Below, piece after piece: positions 46,250 to 56,724 of a DNA stretch of 64,000 bases (position 1 is its first letter; every line of letters begins with the position of its first letter). The notes beneath the pieces were generated by a model. The model ran no database searches and had not been told where the DNA came from. It saw nothing but the letters and a program-made list of their open reading frames with translations. Both the position numbers and the translations under genes were made by a program. This DNA is from Diphasiastrum complanatum (lineage: Eukaryota > Streptophyta > Lycopodiopsida > Lycopodiales > Lycopodiaceae): positions 87,222,537 through 87,286,536 of the forward strand of contig CM055092.1 of NCBI GenBank assembly GCA_029204225.1, read 5' to 3'.

Positions 46250-47990
46250 GGGACCAAGTCTCTATGGAACAACTTAAAACAACTAGGACTGTGCTCATTG
46301 GGTCGGGCTTTATACACGCAGGAGGCCAGTACCCTCGCACTTATCATTCTAACTGTACAGTGTATTGTGGCGGGGCCCACTAGGTAAGGCTTGGTCAACA
46401 ATTCTCTGAGTGGTGGGACCCACTTGTCTATTTATGTACAGGAAATATCCACAACAAGGTCCTCAGCCCAAAGAAGTGACGATCCCTCGACACTTGGCTG
46501 CAATTGTCATGGAAGAGAACTGTTGTTGGCTCGATTATTGGTGGGACATGAATGCTTCAAAAAAAGCGTGGATAGAATTAGCTTATGTAAAACTGTTGGG
46601 GGGGGGCGTTGCGGATCCCAAGGCCACCCTAACCCTAGTTAATAAGTGAGAGGGATTTGGCACCCTACATGTGTAAGTCCAATCCGATGATCACATAGTT
46701 ATTTAATTGATTAGAAAGTCAATAAAAGGACTTTGGGCGCAAGACCAGTTCAAGCGCCGGTTAGATCTCCTGATTTAGAAAAATAAGAGACTAACTAATG
46801 TGATGACAACAATCAAGCAACCAATTAAGCCAGAAGACATCAACGTACCAGTTCCATCTTTGAGAGCAACGATAAAAATGGGAAAGTATATATCCTTAAT
46901 CCAGAAACACGACCTACAAGAAAGGAGAACAAGGAGGCGCATGGAAAGAAAGTAACTATAGAAGAATATCCAAATCTCAGTAGCCTCGTGAATGCCTTAC
47001 GTCCACAACCCTCCTGGAGGATCGTGATGATAATGAATAATGATGAGCAGCTTCAAGAGTACCTTAGGGCACCAAGCTGCAAAAGGGTCGACCCCTATTA
47101 TGAACCAATTAAGAGAAGAGACCCTTGGAAACAAAACCAGCCGAGCGACAGACCAATTGGACTTTTATTCCAAGAATTGACTCAAGCTCAATTGTGGTAA
47201 AGTATCGAGATGCGCTACTAAAGTTTGGATAAGCCTATAGAGGAAGTGCAGATACTGTAGTCCAAGAAAGTGCAAATTATTGTTTATCCATAACCTTTCT
47301 CATGACATTGGAGTGCTACTCGGATAAGGGGCTACCACCCATAATGTTGAACGTCAATCAACCTTTGCAATCAGAAGATAAACATCTAATGATGGCAAGG
47401 CTTTATTTCCGAACTGCATTTACTTCCAGTCAATACGTATAGATGATCGAAAAATGGTACAAAAATAAGTTCATACTTGGGATAAGGCCATACCTGGGAC
47501 CTATTCCTGATTGGGTGCAAAGACAAAATTCATCACATTTGAAGCCATCGGAATGAAGGTCGGCTACGAGAAATCTCTTGATAGAAGAAAAGATGAAAAG
47601 AGCAAGCAAGAGACTCTCGGTTACGTAGGGCTATCCTGATAAACTGTTGCACCTTTGAAATTTTGTCAAGACAAACAACAATGAAGCCAATAAGTTCTTG
47701 GTTTTATGTAGGCAAACGCTGATCTATGCCTTTCCAAGAACCACACGTCAAAGCAAAAGCAATGCGATGGGACCTACAACACCATAGGAGGAGGATAATA
47801 TTAGCTGATGCCATGCCCCGAGATGTCAATGCAGAACCTCTCCACTCAAAAGGGCTTCTAACAGAGATGAAGTTGAGAGCTGAGTTTGAGAGCACGAGAA
47901 TTATTAGTGCTAGACTAAAATATACAATTGTGAGCCCCATGGTAAGTCCCGAAAGATGGATAGCCATGTGGAAGCTAGAAAATTAGATTA
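46250..47990 (+). pseudogene. Cluster of degenerate ORFs, unrecognised (retroelement-like)
   Basis: Successive plus-strand frames (46410-46649, 46988-47200, about 47390-47520, 47726-47986) have protein-like composition (LAAIVMEENCCWLDYWWDM; MARLYFRTAFTSSQYV; IRPYLGPIPDWVQ) and are separated by stops and shifts. This suggests one decayed coding region of about 1.5 kb. No diagnostic motif was found. Upstream, GGCTTTATACACGCAGGAGGCC (about 46305-46326) resembles about 36228-36254, so a repeated promoter-like segment may precede it. Confidence 0.3.
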
Positions 47991-48948
47991 TCTCAACTTG
48001 AGTTATGTTTTTTAGTAAAGAGGCCTCCTATTATCAAGTAAGAGGTGGAACTCAAATCATTATGGATTGGGGTTCACTCAGTTGCAAGAGGTGGACTCCA
48101 AAATAATATGTAATTGGGTTCAACAGCTCGTGGCTATAGAAAGAGGCCTCCTCCACGAGTTCCAAAGCATGTATTATGTACTGAAATGTTGTTGCTCTTT
48201 TGATTGAAGATTATTGTACTTGCATTTCCTTCCATGCTCCATCTTCATGAATTTTGTTTGGGTACTGATGTATGAATGTGCTTGTTGATGCTTTCTGCTC
48301 TTAAGGATTGGTTTGGGATTAGCATCAAGTAGATGTGCATGACTTGGAAGTTGATATACTATTCCATTGATTTATGATGTTTCCTAGTTTCGACTACCTG
48401 AGGAGTTTTTATTACAAATGTTGAGTGACAATTGTAGCAAGCACTCTGTAGGATTCCCAGTTGTTTAGTTAAAAGTTGTGTTGATGACTTTGTGATTTCA
48501 ATAGGAGTAAAATTAGTTTAATTCCCTGTCCTTTGAATAGAGTAGATTAGGAATAATCTGCAACCTGTAAAACTAAAGAAAGAACAAAAGCAGTTTGTAG
48601 AGCAGTAGGAAATCGAGTTCTTGACAGGTCCTAAATCCAAAATGAGCATCCATTGTCAATTAAGGATCGAAATCAAGCCATAATTGTGCCTTTAACAAGT
48701 GGGTACAACATCACTATACTACCATTGTTCTGCAGAGAGCAGACTGTCGAAAAGTGGTAAGCAAAAGATAGGTCTAGCTCGAAAAGAAATGAAAAACTTT
48801 CGTGCATGGCGAAATAAACTATCTTCATATTTCCAATGCATGACTACGCCTATCAATTTCAAACAAGACAATAGTGATAGAACTTATAGCAACTAACTTT
48901 GAAATCGTCAGTACTACAATGATTACGTAGCCAAACAATTAAACATTG
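47991..48948. other. Intergenic, possible LTR piece
   Basis: The start has two AGAGGCCTCCT motifs (48019 and 48139) flanking a TATAGAAAG sequence, which would suit an LTR promoter region. Nothing else is recognisable. Confidence 0.3.
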
Positions 48949-49738
48949 AAGATTATCAGACAAATAATTAGTCGTGAGGGAATACAGAAACAAATACAGT
49001 CTGAGACAAAACTGAACGCAATATAGAATAGTATTGATTCAAAATGAAACAAAAGTAAATGAGTACAATAAGTTGCGGATTGAAGCCGTGTACTCTATGC
49101 TATCTCTGAGCGGCTAAAAATGAAAAATCTGAATTAATGCACAATGTTGATGAGCAGTAGCACAATAGCAGTCTCTAAAACAACTCTAAGAAGTGAGCTA
49201 GAATGCTCAGGAGTGTTCAAGCTCATAGGCTCGAGAGAGAGAACTAACTATTCAAACGCTTCTGATAATTCTGATTTTTCAATGAATTAATCTGTATGAA
49301 TATGAACAGCTATTTATACTAAGAAATTAGGTCGTCAATTGCGATCGCCAGTTGGCTGTGATCCGCTGGAATCCATCCGGTCCTTGTCATTGATTGCTGA
49401 TAAGCGGTGAAGTTGACCGTAAATATTCTATCTGCATAAATGAACCAAAATTGTAGCTTTGCAGAAATGAACTAAAATAGCCACATGCGACATTTTTAGA
49501 TGAGAATTCTGTCAGGCAAAAAAAGCGACACTGTCATAAACTCTGTGTAATTCTGCAGACTATGTAAAAACACTTGTAATTCTGCAGACTGTGTAAACAC
49601 ATGGGAAAATTCGTAGAACTGGATAATCGGTGGATGAAGATTAAAACCGATTAGACGATTGGTAAGAAGGAGAATAATCCAATACAGACTAAAATCCATA
49701 CTAGAGTTGTTTGTCAAATCCAATTATGTTTCAAACAC
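48949..49738 (-). repeat. LTR fragment, minus orientation
   Basis: The minus strand starts TGTTTGAAACATAATTGG, has CTGCAGAATTACA repeats (about 49548-49590), a TATA box at 49311-49318 (TATAAATA) and a downstream GA-rich leader. The order matches that of the first copia LTR (repeats, then TATA). The 3' boundary is uncertain. Confidence 0.5.
49311..49318 (-). promoter_or_regulatory. LTR TATA box (minus)
   Basis: TATAAATA on the minus strand, downstream of CTGCAGAA repeats as in the LTR at 1042-2526. Confidence 0.45.
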
Positions 49739-49974
49739 TAGTTGTTTGAATACTCTTAGAATATCCAAGTCTCAGCTAACTGAACAGTAGCAGTTGAAGA
49801 TAATATAAGCAAATGTTGGTGCTAACTGTTTAGCTAAATATGTAGCTAAGAAGCAGAGTCACTGCTAGTTGAGAGATTTCATAGCAAACCATGGAGAATC
49901 GATGCTAGTAGAGGTAGAGATTCCTGAGCAAACATGGAGTAGATGCTTCAACAAACAGATACATTGTATCTAGT

Positions 49975-50718
49975 CACTAAAAACTAGGTTTTTGGTGAAG
50001 TACCTAGAAGTATCTATTTTAGAGGGGTATACTACCAAATCCTATGCAAAATCTTGCAACAACTATGTGAGATCTTGCTCACAACAGAAAATCAATCACT
50101 TTGAAAATTTGGATCTAGCCTCTATCTACTGATGAAGCACTTACAATTTTGATGTCAAATTTTTCCACGAGTTTCACATGAATGAAAAACACTCTAGAAA
50201 CACACATTCAACTCAAAACACAACCCTTTGTGTGAAATGATGTGACTATGACAACAGAAACTTGTCTTATCCAATTCTATCTCAAATTGAGTACCAAAAA
50301 CTGTGAATGATGAATCATGCATGCAATATAATCAATTCAAAAAGTGTCCACTTGGGTTTTGGGTCTCTCCCTACCCTCATTTAAGAGCTTATAACTCCTA
50401 CTAGGTTCATCAGAATGAATTGAAACCAATTGCAATGGAGAAAGGGCTCTTCTAGCTTTCCAACAAGCTATAAGTACCTTTGGACTTAGCATAAAGGAGA
50501 TAGAGTCAAATGATGTATTCTGGTTTTCACATGTGTGAAAAGTCATAATTCCATAAATCCTCTGTTCTGGACTGAAAGTATCAGTTCTTACCTCATTCAC
50601 CAAAAAATTGTTCAAGAATAGATAGCAAAACATTGCTAAACAACTTCCTAGCTTGAATTGATAGAAATTCATACACCTGATGTTAGTAGCATTCAAAGCA
50701 TGGTATGGCTCTGATAAC
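49975..50718 (-). repeat. copia leader with degenerate primer site, minus
   Basis: Minus-strand TTATCAGAGCCATACCATGC (50699-50718) is a diverged primer site. It is followed by a leader resembling that of the 24972/37192 family in arrangement (for example AAGTGGACACTTTTTG and GTTGCAAGATTTTGCATAGG). No gag follows before the LTR at 49738, so the interior is deleted. Confidence 0.5.
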
Positions 50719-51153
50719 GCAACAAAATGAGGTGGAGATAGCAACACAAAATGGAAAAAGAGCTGTTGAGAGAAATGTGAATGATGCACTTTGGGCAATT
50801 AGAAGATTACCAGCTAGAAACAATGTCAGATGTATGGGATGGCTTGAAGGAAAATGAAGATGTGACCAAAGATGGCTGGAGGAGTAAAGGGCAAAACTAT
50901 TCTTTGTCTCTTTGGTATGCTATAGTACAATGCATGGAAGAAAGGACAATTCATGTACTTTTGCAGCAACAATTTCCAGCACACATGGAATCCTTATCGA
51001 AGCATCCAAGCCATACTTGGAATGGCTCCAAGCACTTGGTCCATAGTCACCGACACCCACCTAACAAATGAGGAGGTTGAGAACCTCAATTTGGCAAGTT
51101 TTCATTTGGAAACCGAAATAGAGGTCCCAACAACGTTCCCTCAAAACCAAGAA
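50719..51153 (+). other. Unrecognised short ORFs before a copia LTR
   Basis: Two overlapping frames (50781-51071 and 50953-51237) have ordinary protein-like composition but no family signature. The second runs into the LTR, so its end is not natural. Confidence 0.2.
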
Positions 51154-51891
51154 TGTGAAGAATTGAAAAAGATTATCTATGTTAGATATAGGGGTCTTAT
51201 GTTTTTTTATATCAAGCATCTAGGTGTAGAATGTTGATAGGACCAAATTTGGCATAGATGGCAAATTATCCATTTCCACTTGTAATGCCACTATTTAGCC
51301 AAAATAGAGTAAGAGGCTAAACCCGTGCCAATTAGAGTGTAGACAAGTGTAATACTTTTGTTTGATGAAATTTAAGAGGTTCAATAGGATTTAGAGGTGG
51401 AACCTTGAGGGGTCCAATAGAATTTAAGATTTGTTTGAAAATGGTCCAATAGAATTTAGAGGTGAATGGATCAATGGTCCAATAGGATTAAGAGGTGGCA
51501 AAAGTGTGGTCTAATCATAGTTAAGCATTGTGGTAGCTCGTGGATCTACTAGTATCATTGTACTTCTTATTTTGGATCTAATTGATTTAGAGATTGAGTG
51601 GATTTTGAGTGTAAGTGATTTTCTAGCTTTCTCTCTCTAACCGAGCGCTCATGATGATTTTTTCTCTCTCTACCCAAGGAGAGCAGCTTGTTTTTACTTA
51701 GAATAATTTTTGGATACTTCCCACACATGTGAGTGAGACTTGGAAGTGATTGAATGCATGTAGTGGTGTGTTTTTTTCATAGAATCAAAGATAGATCTTG
51801 AATCTCAATCTAGTCTTGATCTTGGTGCATCTACACACCTTAGGAGATCACAAGTACATGTTGTGGTCAGTCCACACGTGTGAATTTTACA
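51154..51891 (+). repeat. copia 5' LTR
   Basis: Starts TGTGAAGAATTGAAAAAG and ends GTGTGAATTTTACA. It carries plus-oriented versions of the 30-bp tandem units (GGTCCAATAG(G/A)ATTTA(A/G)AGG) at about 51380-51500. Confidence 0.85.
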
Positions 51892-52013
51892 TCGCATCAG
51901 AGTCTACCTAAGGTTTCCATGCATCTACACACCTTAGGAGATCACAAATACATGTTGTAGTCAGTCAGCACGTGTGAATTTTACATGGTATCAGAGCCTG
52001 CCTAAGGTTACCA
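51826..52013 (+). repeat. 94-bp tandem duplication of LTR end plus primer site
   Basis: Unit 1 is 51826-51919 and unit 2 is 51920-52013. Each contains TGCATCTACACACCTTAGGA, the LTR terminus GTGTGAATTTTACA, a primer site and CTACC/CTGCCTAAGG. The second primer site is intact (TGGTATCAGAGC, 51986-51997). The first is altered (TCGCATCAGAGT). Confidence 0.9.
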
Positions 52014-52705
52014 TGCATTTTGATCCATTTAAGTGAAAACTTTTCATCAATCTTGAGCTAGAAATTGTCAAGATCTATTTTTCTAGCTATCTTGTATAAA
52101 TTTGGACCAAAAGATATCAATAGGGCATTGATTGGGTCTGACCTGGTACAAATCAGGTGCTCAGACACGTGTGAGTAACATTCAATTTCAGATTGAGAGT
52201 TCTCTCTCATGCTTGATCCTTTTATCTTGCTTAATAGCTTGTTTTGAAGCTATTTTTGTCTAGTTATTGATGCAATCAGTTTCATTCCATTTGGTTGAGG
52301 CAATAAAAAGTTATAAGATTTTGAAGAGGGTTAGGTAGGGCACCTAGACCTGGGTGGACACATTTGGTTTGGTCAAGAGATTGCCTGTTTGATCTCTGTT
52401 CACAGTCGTATGGCTACCAATCTCATCTATAAGTGATCTAGACATTGTTTTGAGATCATAGCCAATTTGTTTCATGCAATATCATTGATTTTGAGTCAAA
52501 TGATCCTAACTTTGTCTATTGTCCATCATTTGATGTGAAATAGATCTTGTTTTAGAGAGATTTGAGTAGCTAGTGAGAATCAATTCACAAGAAGTTGCAA
52601 GATCTTTCATAGGAGGAGATAGCACTTCATTATTGGATCTTATTGAGAGTATGTAGCAACATTTATTGTTCATCATTTGAGTTTTCTTTACTTTAAATTT
52701 CTTCA

Positions 52706-53195
52706 ATGAGTTCATCTTTGTTGGAACCAAGTGAAAGATTGTCCACTTCAGACTATTCAATTTGGAAGATGAGGATGGACTGAGCCTTCAAGATGCGATG
52801 GACATAGTTCTTGGCCTTGAAGAAGAACCACAAGTTCTTCAAGAGGTTCAAAAATACAAAAAGAGAGCTAGGATGGCTCTTCACTACATTAAGATGAATG
52901 TCTCTAATGAGATATTGAGGGAGATAGGTACTTGTACAACAGCCAAAGAAGCTTGGGATTGTCTCAAGACTATCTATGAGGCTAAGAACACCTCTAGGCT
53001 CCTCACTCTTAAAAATCAAATCTTCCAAAGTATCCAAAAGAGTGATGAGAGTGCATCTAATTATGTTTTGAGAGTGAAAAATATTCATAGAGAGCTTGCT
53101 TGCATTGGATATTCCATCAATCAAAATGAGCTAGTCCAAGTCATTCTCAATGGCTTAAGTGAATTGGCAAAACCGATTGGTAGAAGCACATTTTA
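52706..53195 (+). pseudogene. copia gag fragment
   Basis: It matches the gag at 37640 almost residue for residue (GLEEEPQVLQEVQKYKKRAR). It has a disrupted start (ATT where the sister copy has ATG), a small deletion/frameshift near 52775, and loss of everything after ILNGL. It keeps the bases deleted in the sister copy near 37980. Confidence 0.85.
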
Positions 53196-54463
53196 GTCCG
53201 ATAACATAATGGCCACAAGACTCTCAATGATTCACATAGACATTGTGAGGGTATATATAGAGTGTAGAACTCTCCCTACATACCCATGCACGAAATCCGC
53301 ATGGAAGCCGTCTATCAGATCACACCATTTTCCCATGCATGTAGGAACTCCTATCCCATAGTAGCGAAGACATGCAAAAGCATAATGCATGTACACCTAA
53401 GCATGAATACAACACACATGAATACAACACGCATGCAAGTGCCCATCTGACCCCATGGTCCTATTTGACTATTATCTGGGTTAGATTTGACTCCAATGTC
53501 TAAGGCACCCCCTAACGTCCAAATCTTGTTAGGGCCATGACACTAATGCAACTAAGTGTACTATTCACATGTGGGAATATGTTCTACACATGTGATATTG
53601 AAATATGTACATGAAAGTGAGAATTCACCAAGCTAGTAATTGCATAATTTTTTCACACAACAAATTTGTGCATGGGCCTGAGATGACCATATAATAAAAT
53701 TTGATTGGAGTGAGAGCATAAGCCAATCTAGATGCATGAAATGGATGTAATGTAGGTACTATGAACATTTGTTGTTGCTTGCTTCTAGGGCTTTGTCGAC
53801 AACCTTAGAACCTGTTGCTAAGAACCAGACTCCATGCCCAATGGATAAGACAATTATGAATACAATGTTTTTTAATTGTGTTACCATGAGTAGTTAGCAT
53901 TAGACAATATTGTGTAGTGAGCTTGTTGACTATATGATGCGAGTTTCTATCACAAATAAGCTTTTTGCTGACTTTGGATTCATCATGTAGACATATATGA
54001 GAATTTAACAAGGCATTGTTTTTTTTGTGGAAACCTAAGAGAAAATCTGAGATTGATAAAATACAAAACAATCGACATCAACCAAATATTGAAATTTTTG
54101 TGTAAATCACCAAAAAATAAAGATCAGGAGAAAAAAATTGGTTATTCTATCAAGAAACGGGCATTCCCAAAGTGACATTGAGAATTGAGGAGTGGGCTTA
54201 TAAAATAGAGTTACTACCTCAGAAAAGTGCAAAAGACCCTAAAAGTGTGTGACTCATCACAAGTGCCACAGGGTTGCATAATTGAGAATGCCCGCAACTA
54301 GCTCGTTCTCACTTGCATGAGGGAGCTCATATATATCGTCTTTTATCAACACATAGTTCATGACTGCCACAATGTCGCTGATTCTCGCAAGAAATGTGTC
54401 ATTGAGCAGTTGCGTAGAAAGTTCTTTGTACCCTCTCCCAATATGGAATTTGAATGGAAATGA
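53196..54463. other. Intergenic DNA, no gene seen
   Basis: Mixed AT-rich sequence; a direct duplicate phrase (GAATACAACACACATGAATACAACACGCATG) near 53406-53430, about 16-bp unit, is the only structure noted. Confidence 0.45.
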
Positions 54464-54926
54464 ATGGTGAAATGCATGGGAGTTGTGATGAGCCACTGCA
54501 AATCGGAGATCCAAGGTGCAATGAGAGCTAGCAGACTTAGGCCTTACCATGTGGAGGAAGTAAACTTGAAATATGCGAGCAAAAAATTCCGAGAAAATCC
54601 AAATTGCTTCAAGCAAAAACGAGAGGCATCAAAAGTTCAACTGGAGAATACATGGGCTTCTCACTTGGCCAGTGATGGCAAGGGATTTGTTCATGCCCAT
54701 TTTGTAAGTCTACCCTGAATCCATAAGTTGAATTTGACTTGTTATTTTATTTTCCTTTGCACACCCTAGATTATTTGCTTATTTGATATGACCACAAATT
54801 GGAATGCTTATGCAAAAATCCGTTGTAGGGCAGTCTCCCACCCTTGACGAGGATATGTATGCGTATGCCCATAGTACACAAGCTATACTCGAGTTATTGG
54901 AGAGGCAAGGAGTGAGGATAAACTAG
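54464..54926 (+). pseudogene. CACTA-accessory (Ptta/Transposase_24-like) remnant, two exons
   Basis: Exon 54464-54704 encodes NPNCFKQKREASKVQLENTW followed by HLASDGKGFVHAHF, resembling the N-x-x-N-R...H-x-x-G-S-K-x-F block of plant Ptta/En/Spm accessory transposases. GT at 54705 and AG at 54832-54833 give an in-phase join to exon 54834-54926 (SPTLDEDMYAYAHSTQA), like the P-T-x-x-E-x-Y...H continuation. A stop follows at 54924-54926. It is only the C-terminal part, and the element ends are not found. Confidence 0.5.
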
Positions 54927-56016
54927 GCAACTGCTCCTGAGGTATGGCTTCAAAATAGATTTTATCATCTTTACATTCACTAGTGTCTCTCACTTTCAGC
55001 ACATTTTTTACAACACCAATTCATGTTTGTTGCATGTGTAGTTATCGTAGACCCCATCTGACGGCTAGGACGAGAATGAATAAATTGGATCTAGCTAGTT
55101 TTTTCACTCCATAGCTAGCTGATCCATATGTATAGATATTGATGTTGTTAGTTTTATCATTATGGTCAACACGTTTCTATGTGCATCTACTGATGTAGTT
55201 TTTGTATATTTTGAACTTTGACTAATTCTGTAATTGGACTATATTTAGTCATGGAACAATTATGTATGGTTATTTTGTCATTTGTAAGTTTTTTTTCATG
55301 TCTTAAATCACACAACATGTAATTTCAATATTTGTAATTATTGAGGTAGAATGAAACCAATACTTTTTTATTTGGATGCATTATTAAATGAAATTTATTT
55401 ATTTGGACTCGACATTAGTCTATTTTTTTTTAAAACGGCCTATATATCCAAGGAATTCCAAGAAAATACCTATCACCACATACCCATGTATGTAATTGCA
55501 TGCAATTTGACTTTGGTATTTTTAATCTCTAGGTTGGAATGAAAGGAGTCAATTTTATTTTTATTTGTTATGAAAGTGTATTGCATGGGTTAGCAACTGC
55601 TAGCATACTTGTACTCAGATCCATCCTATTTCATATTGAGAAGTTGATTATTCAAGTGTAAGATCTTTGCATTAGTCATCTGTTCATGTATGATCTGCAA
55701 TCTTGTCCACATATGATCTGCAATCATGTATGGTCTGCAATCATATGATGACTGGTATTACAATCCATAGTGGTCATCATAATATCTTTTGCAAGCGACA
55801 AGGTGATGGACCCATTGCTCTATCATTTTTCTTGTCTCATTCATCTGCATCTGCCTAAGGCCTAGCCTCTATGTCTACCACCACAATCCGTCGCCCTTTA
55901 GAAACATCATCTTGTGAATCCAGACAACATAGTTGCTGCCATCTAACATATTGCCAGTCTTTTGCTGTAGATTCATTACCATCATTTGTACTACTAATTA
56001 CTCTCCTTAGTTCATT
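54927..56016. other. Intergenic DNA with a short tandem repeat
   Basis: No gene seen. A 3-copy repeat of ATG(A/G)TCTGCAATC occurs at about 55689-55742. Confidence 0.45.
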
Positions 56017-56028
56017 GCTCTGACACCA
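56017..56028 (-). other. copia primer-binding site, one mismatch
   Basis: TGGTGTCAGAGC on the minus strand, one base after the LTR end CTTCA, differs from the canonical site at one position. Confidence 0.6.
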
Positions 56029-56029
56029 C

Positions 56030-56724
56030 TGAAGCAACCTCGAGAGAGAGAGTGGATTGTATCTCTCGGAGATCTCTTGCTTCTGATACAAACCTGTTCT
56101 TGTTAACAACATCACATGTAGAAAGACAATGACAATTCAATGAACAATCAATACACCATGAATTCAATAGATGAATTCAATTCAACTTGATTTTTATACC
56201 AAAATACATCATAAATCATACCAGATCAATTCTATGACTAGTAGACTATCTATCCTAGCACTGTCTTGCTCAACACTATCTAGTTCCCCCCCTTCCGCAC
56301 ATCTCTCTCTTGCTTACATACTACTAGCATTGGATACACACTATTTTAAAGATGGGAACTTACTTACAAAAGGATTTAAAAAGTAGTTTAATTCCTAATG
56401 CTAATCTTAAGCATTGAGGCAGTTGCATATGACCATCAACTAACTGTACGTTCTATAATAAATCCAAACGCAAGTCTCACCTCATGTCCACTTACAAATT
56501 TCTGAAATCAAGCTTACGTGCATAGACATGGAATAGACAAAAATTTTAGATTATTTCTCACACATTTTCTCATATATTCCTCATACCTCGTAAGATACGA
56601 ACTCTCAACGTCTCTTCTTCAGCATTGAAAACACACGTTTAGATTTTGTGACACCAGATTATATCCAGTGTTAAGAAACTGCTATTTTTTGTCTCGGATT
56701 GGTTAACTTTTGCTGCCTCTAACA
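56030..56724 (-). repeat. LTR of another copia element, minus
   Basis: The minus strand starts TGTTAGAGGCAGC (56724) and ends GGTTGCTTCA (56030) next to a primer site. It has a TATA-like GTATAAAAAT at about 56192-56201. No gag is recognisable downstream (below 56016). Confidence 0.5.

Larger units (their letters stand above)
51154..53195 (+). mobile_element. 5' part of a copia element (LTR, leader, gag)
   Basis: A plus-oriented member of the 24972/37192 family: LTR 51154-51891, then a 94-bp duplicated LTR-end/primer-site unit, a primer site at 51986-51997, leader, and the start of gag to about 53160. Pol is missing: the sequence leaves the family at GGCTTAAGTGAATTGG. Only a 5' fragment survives. 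Confidence 0.85.

Noticed and set aside
50337-50798. 153-codon minus-strand ORF
   Set aside because: It runs across a copia primer site and leader, which are non-coding in related copies.
54257-54616. 119-codon minus-strand ORF
   Set aside because: It is the antisense shadow of the Ptta-like exon, whose intron phase and motifs support the plus strand.
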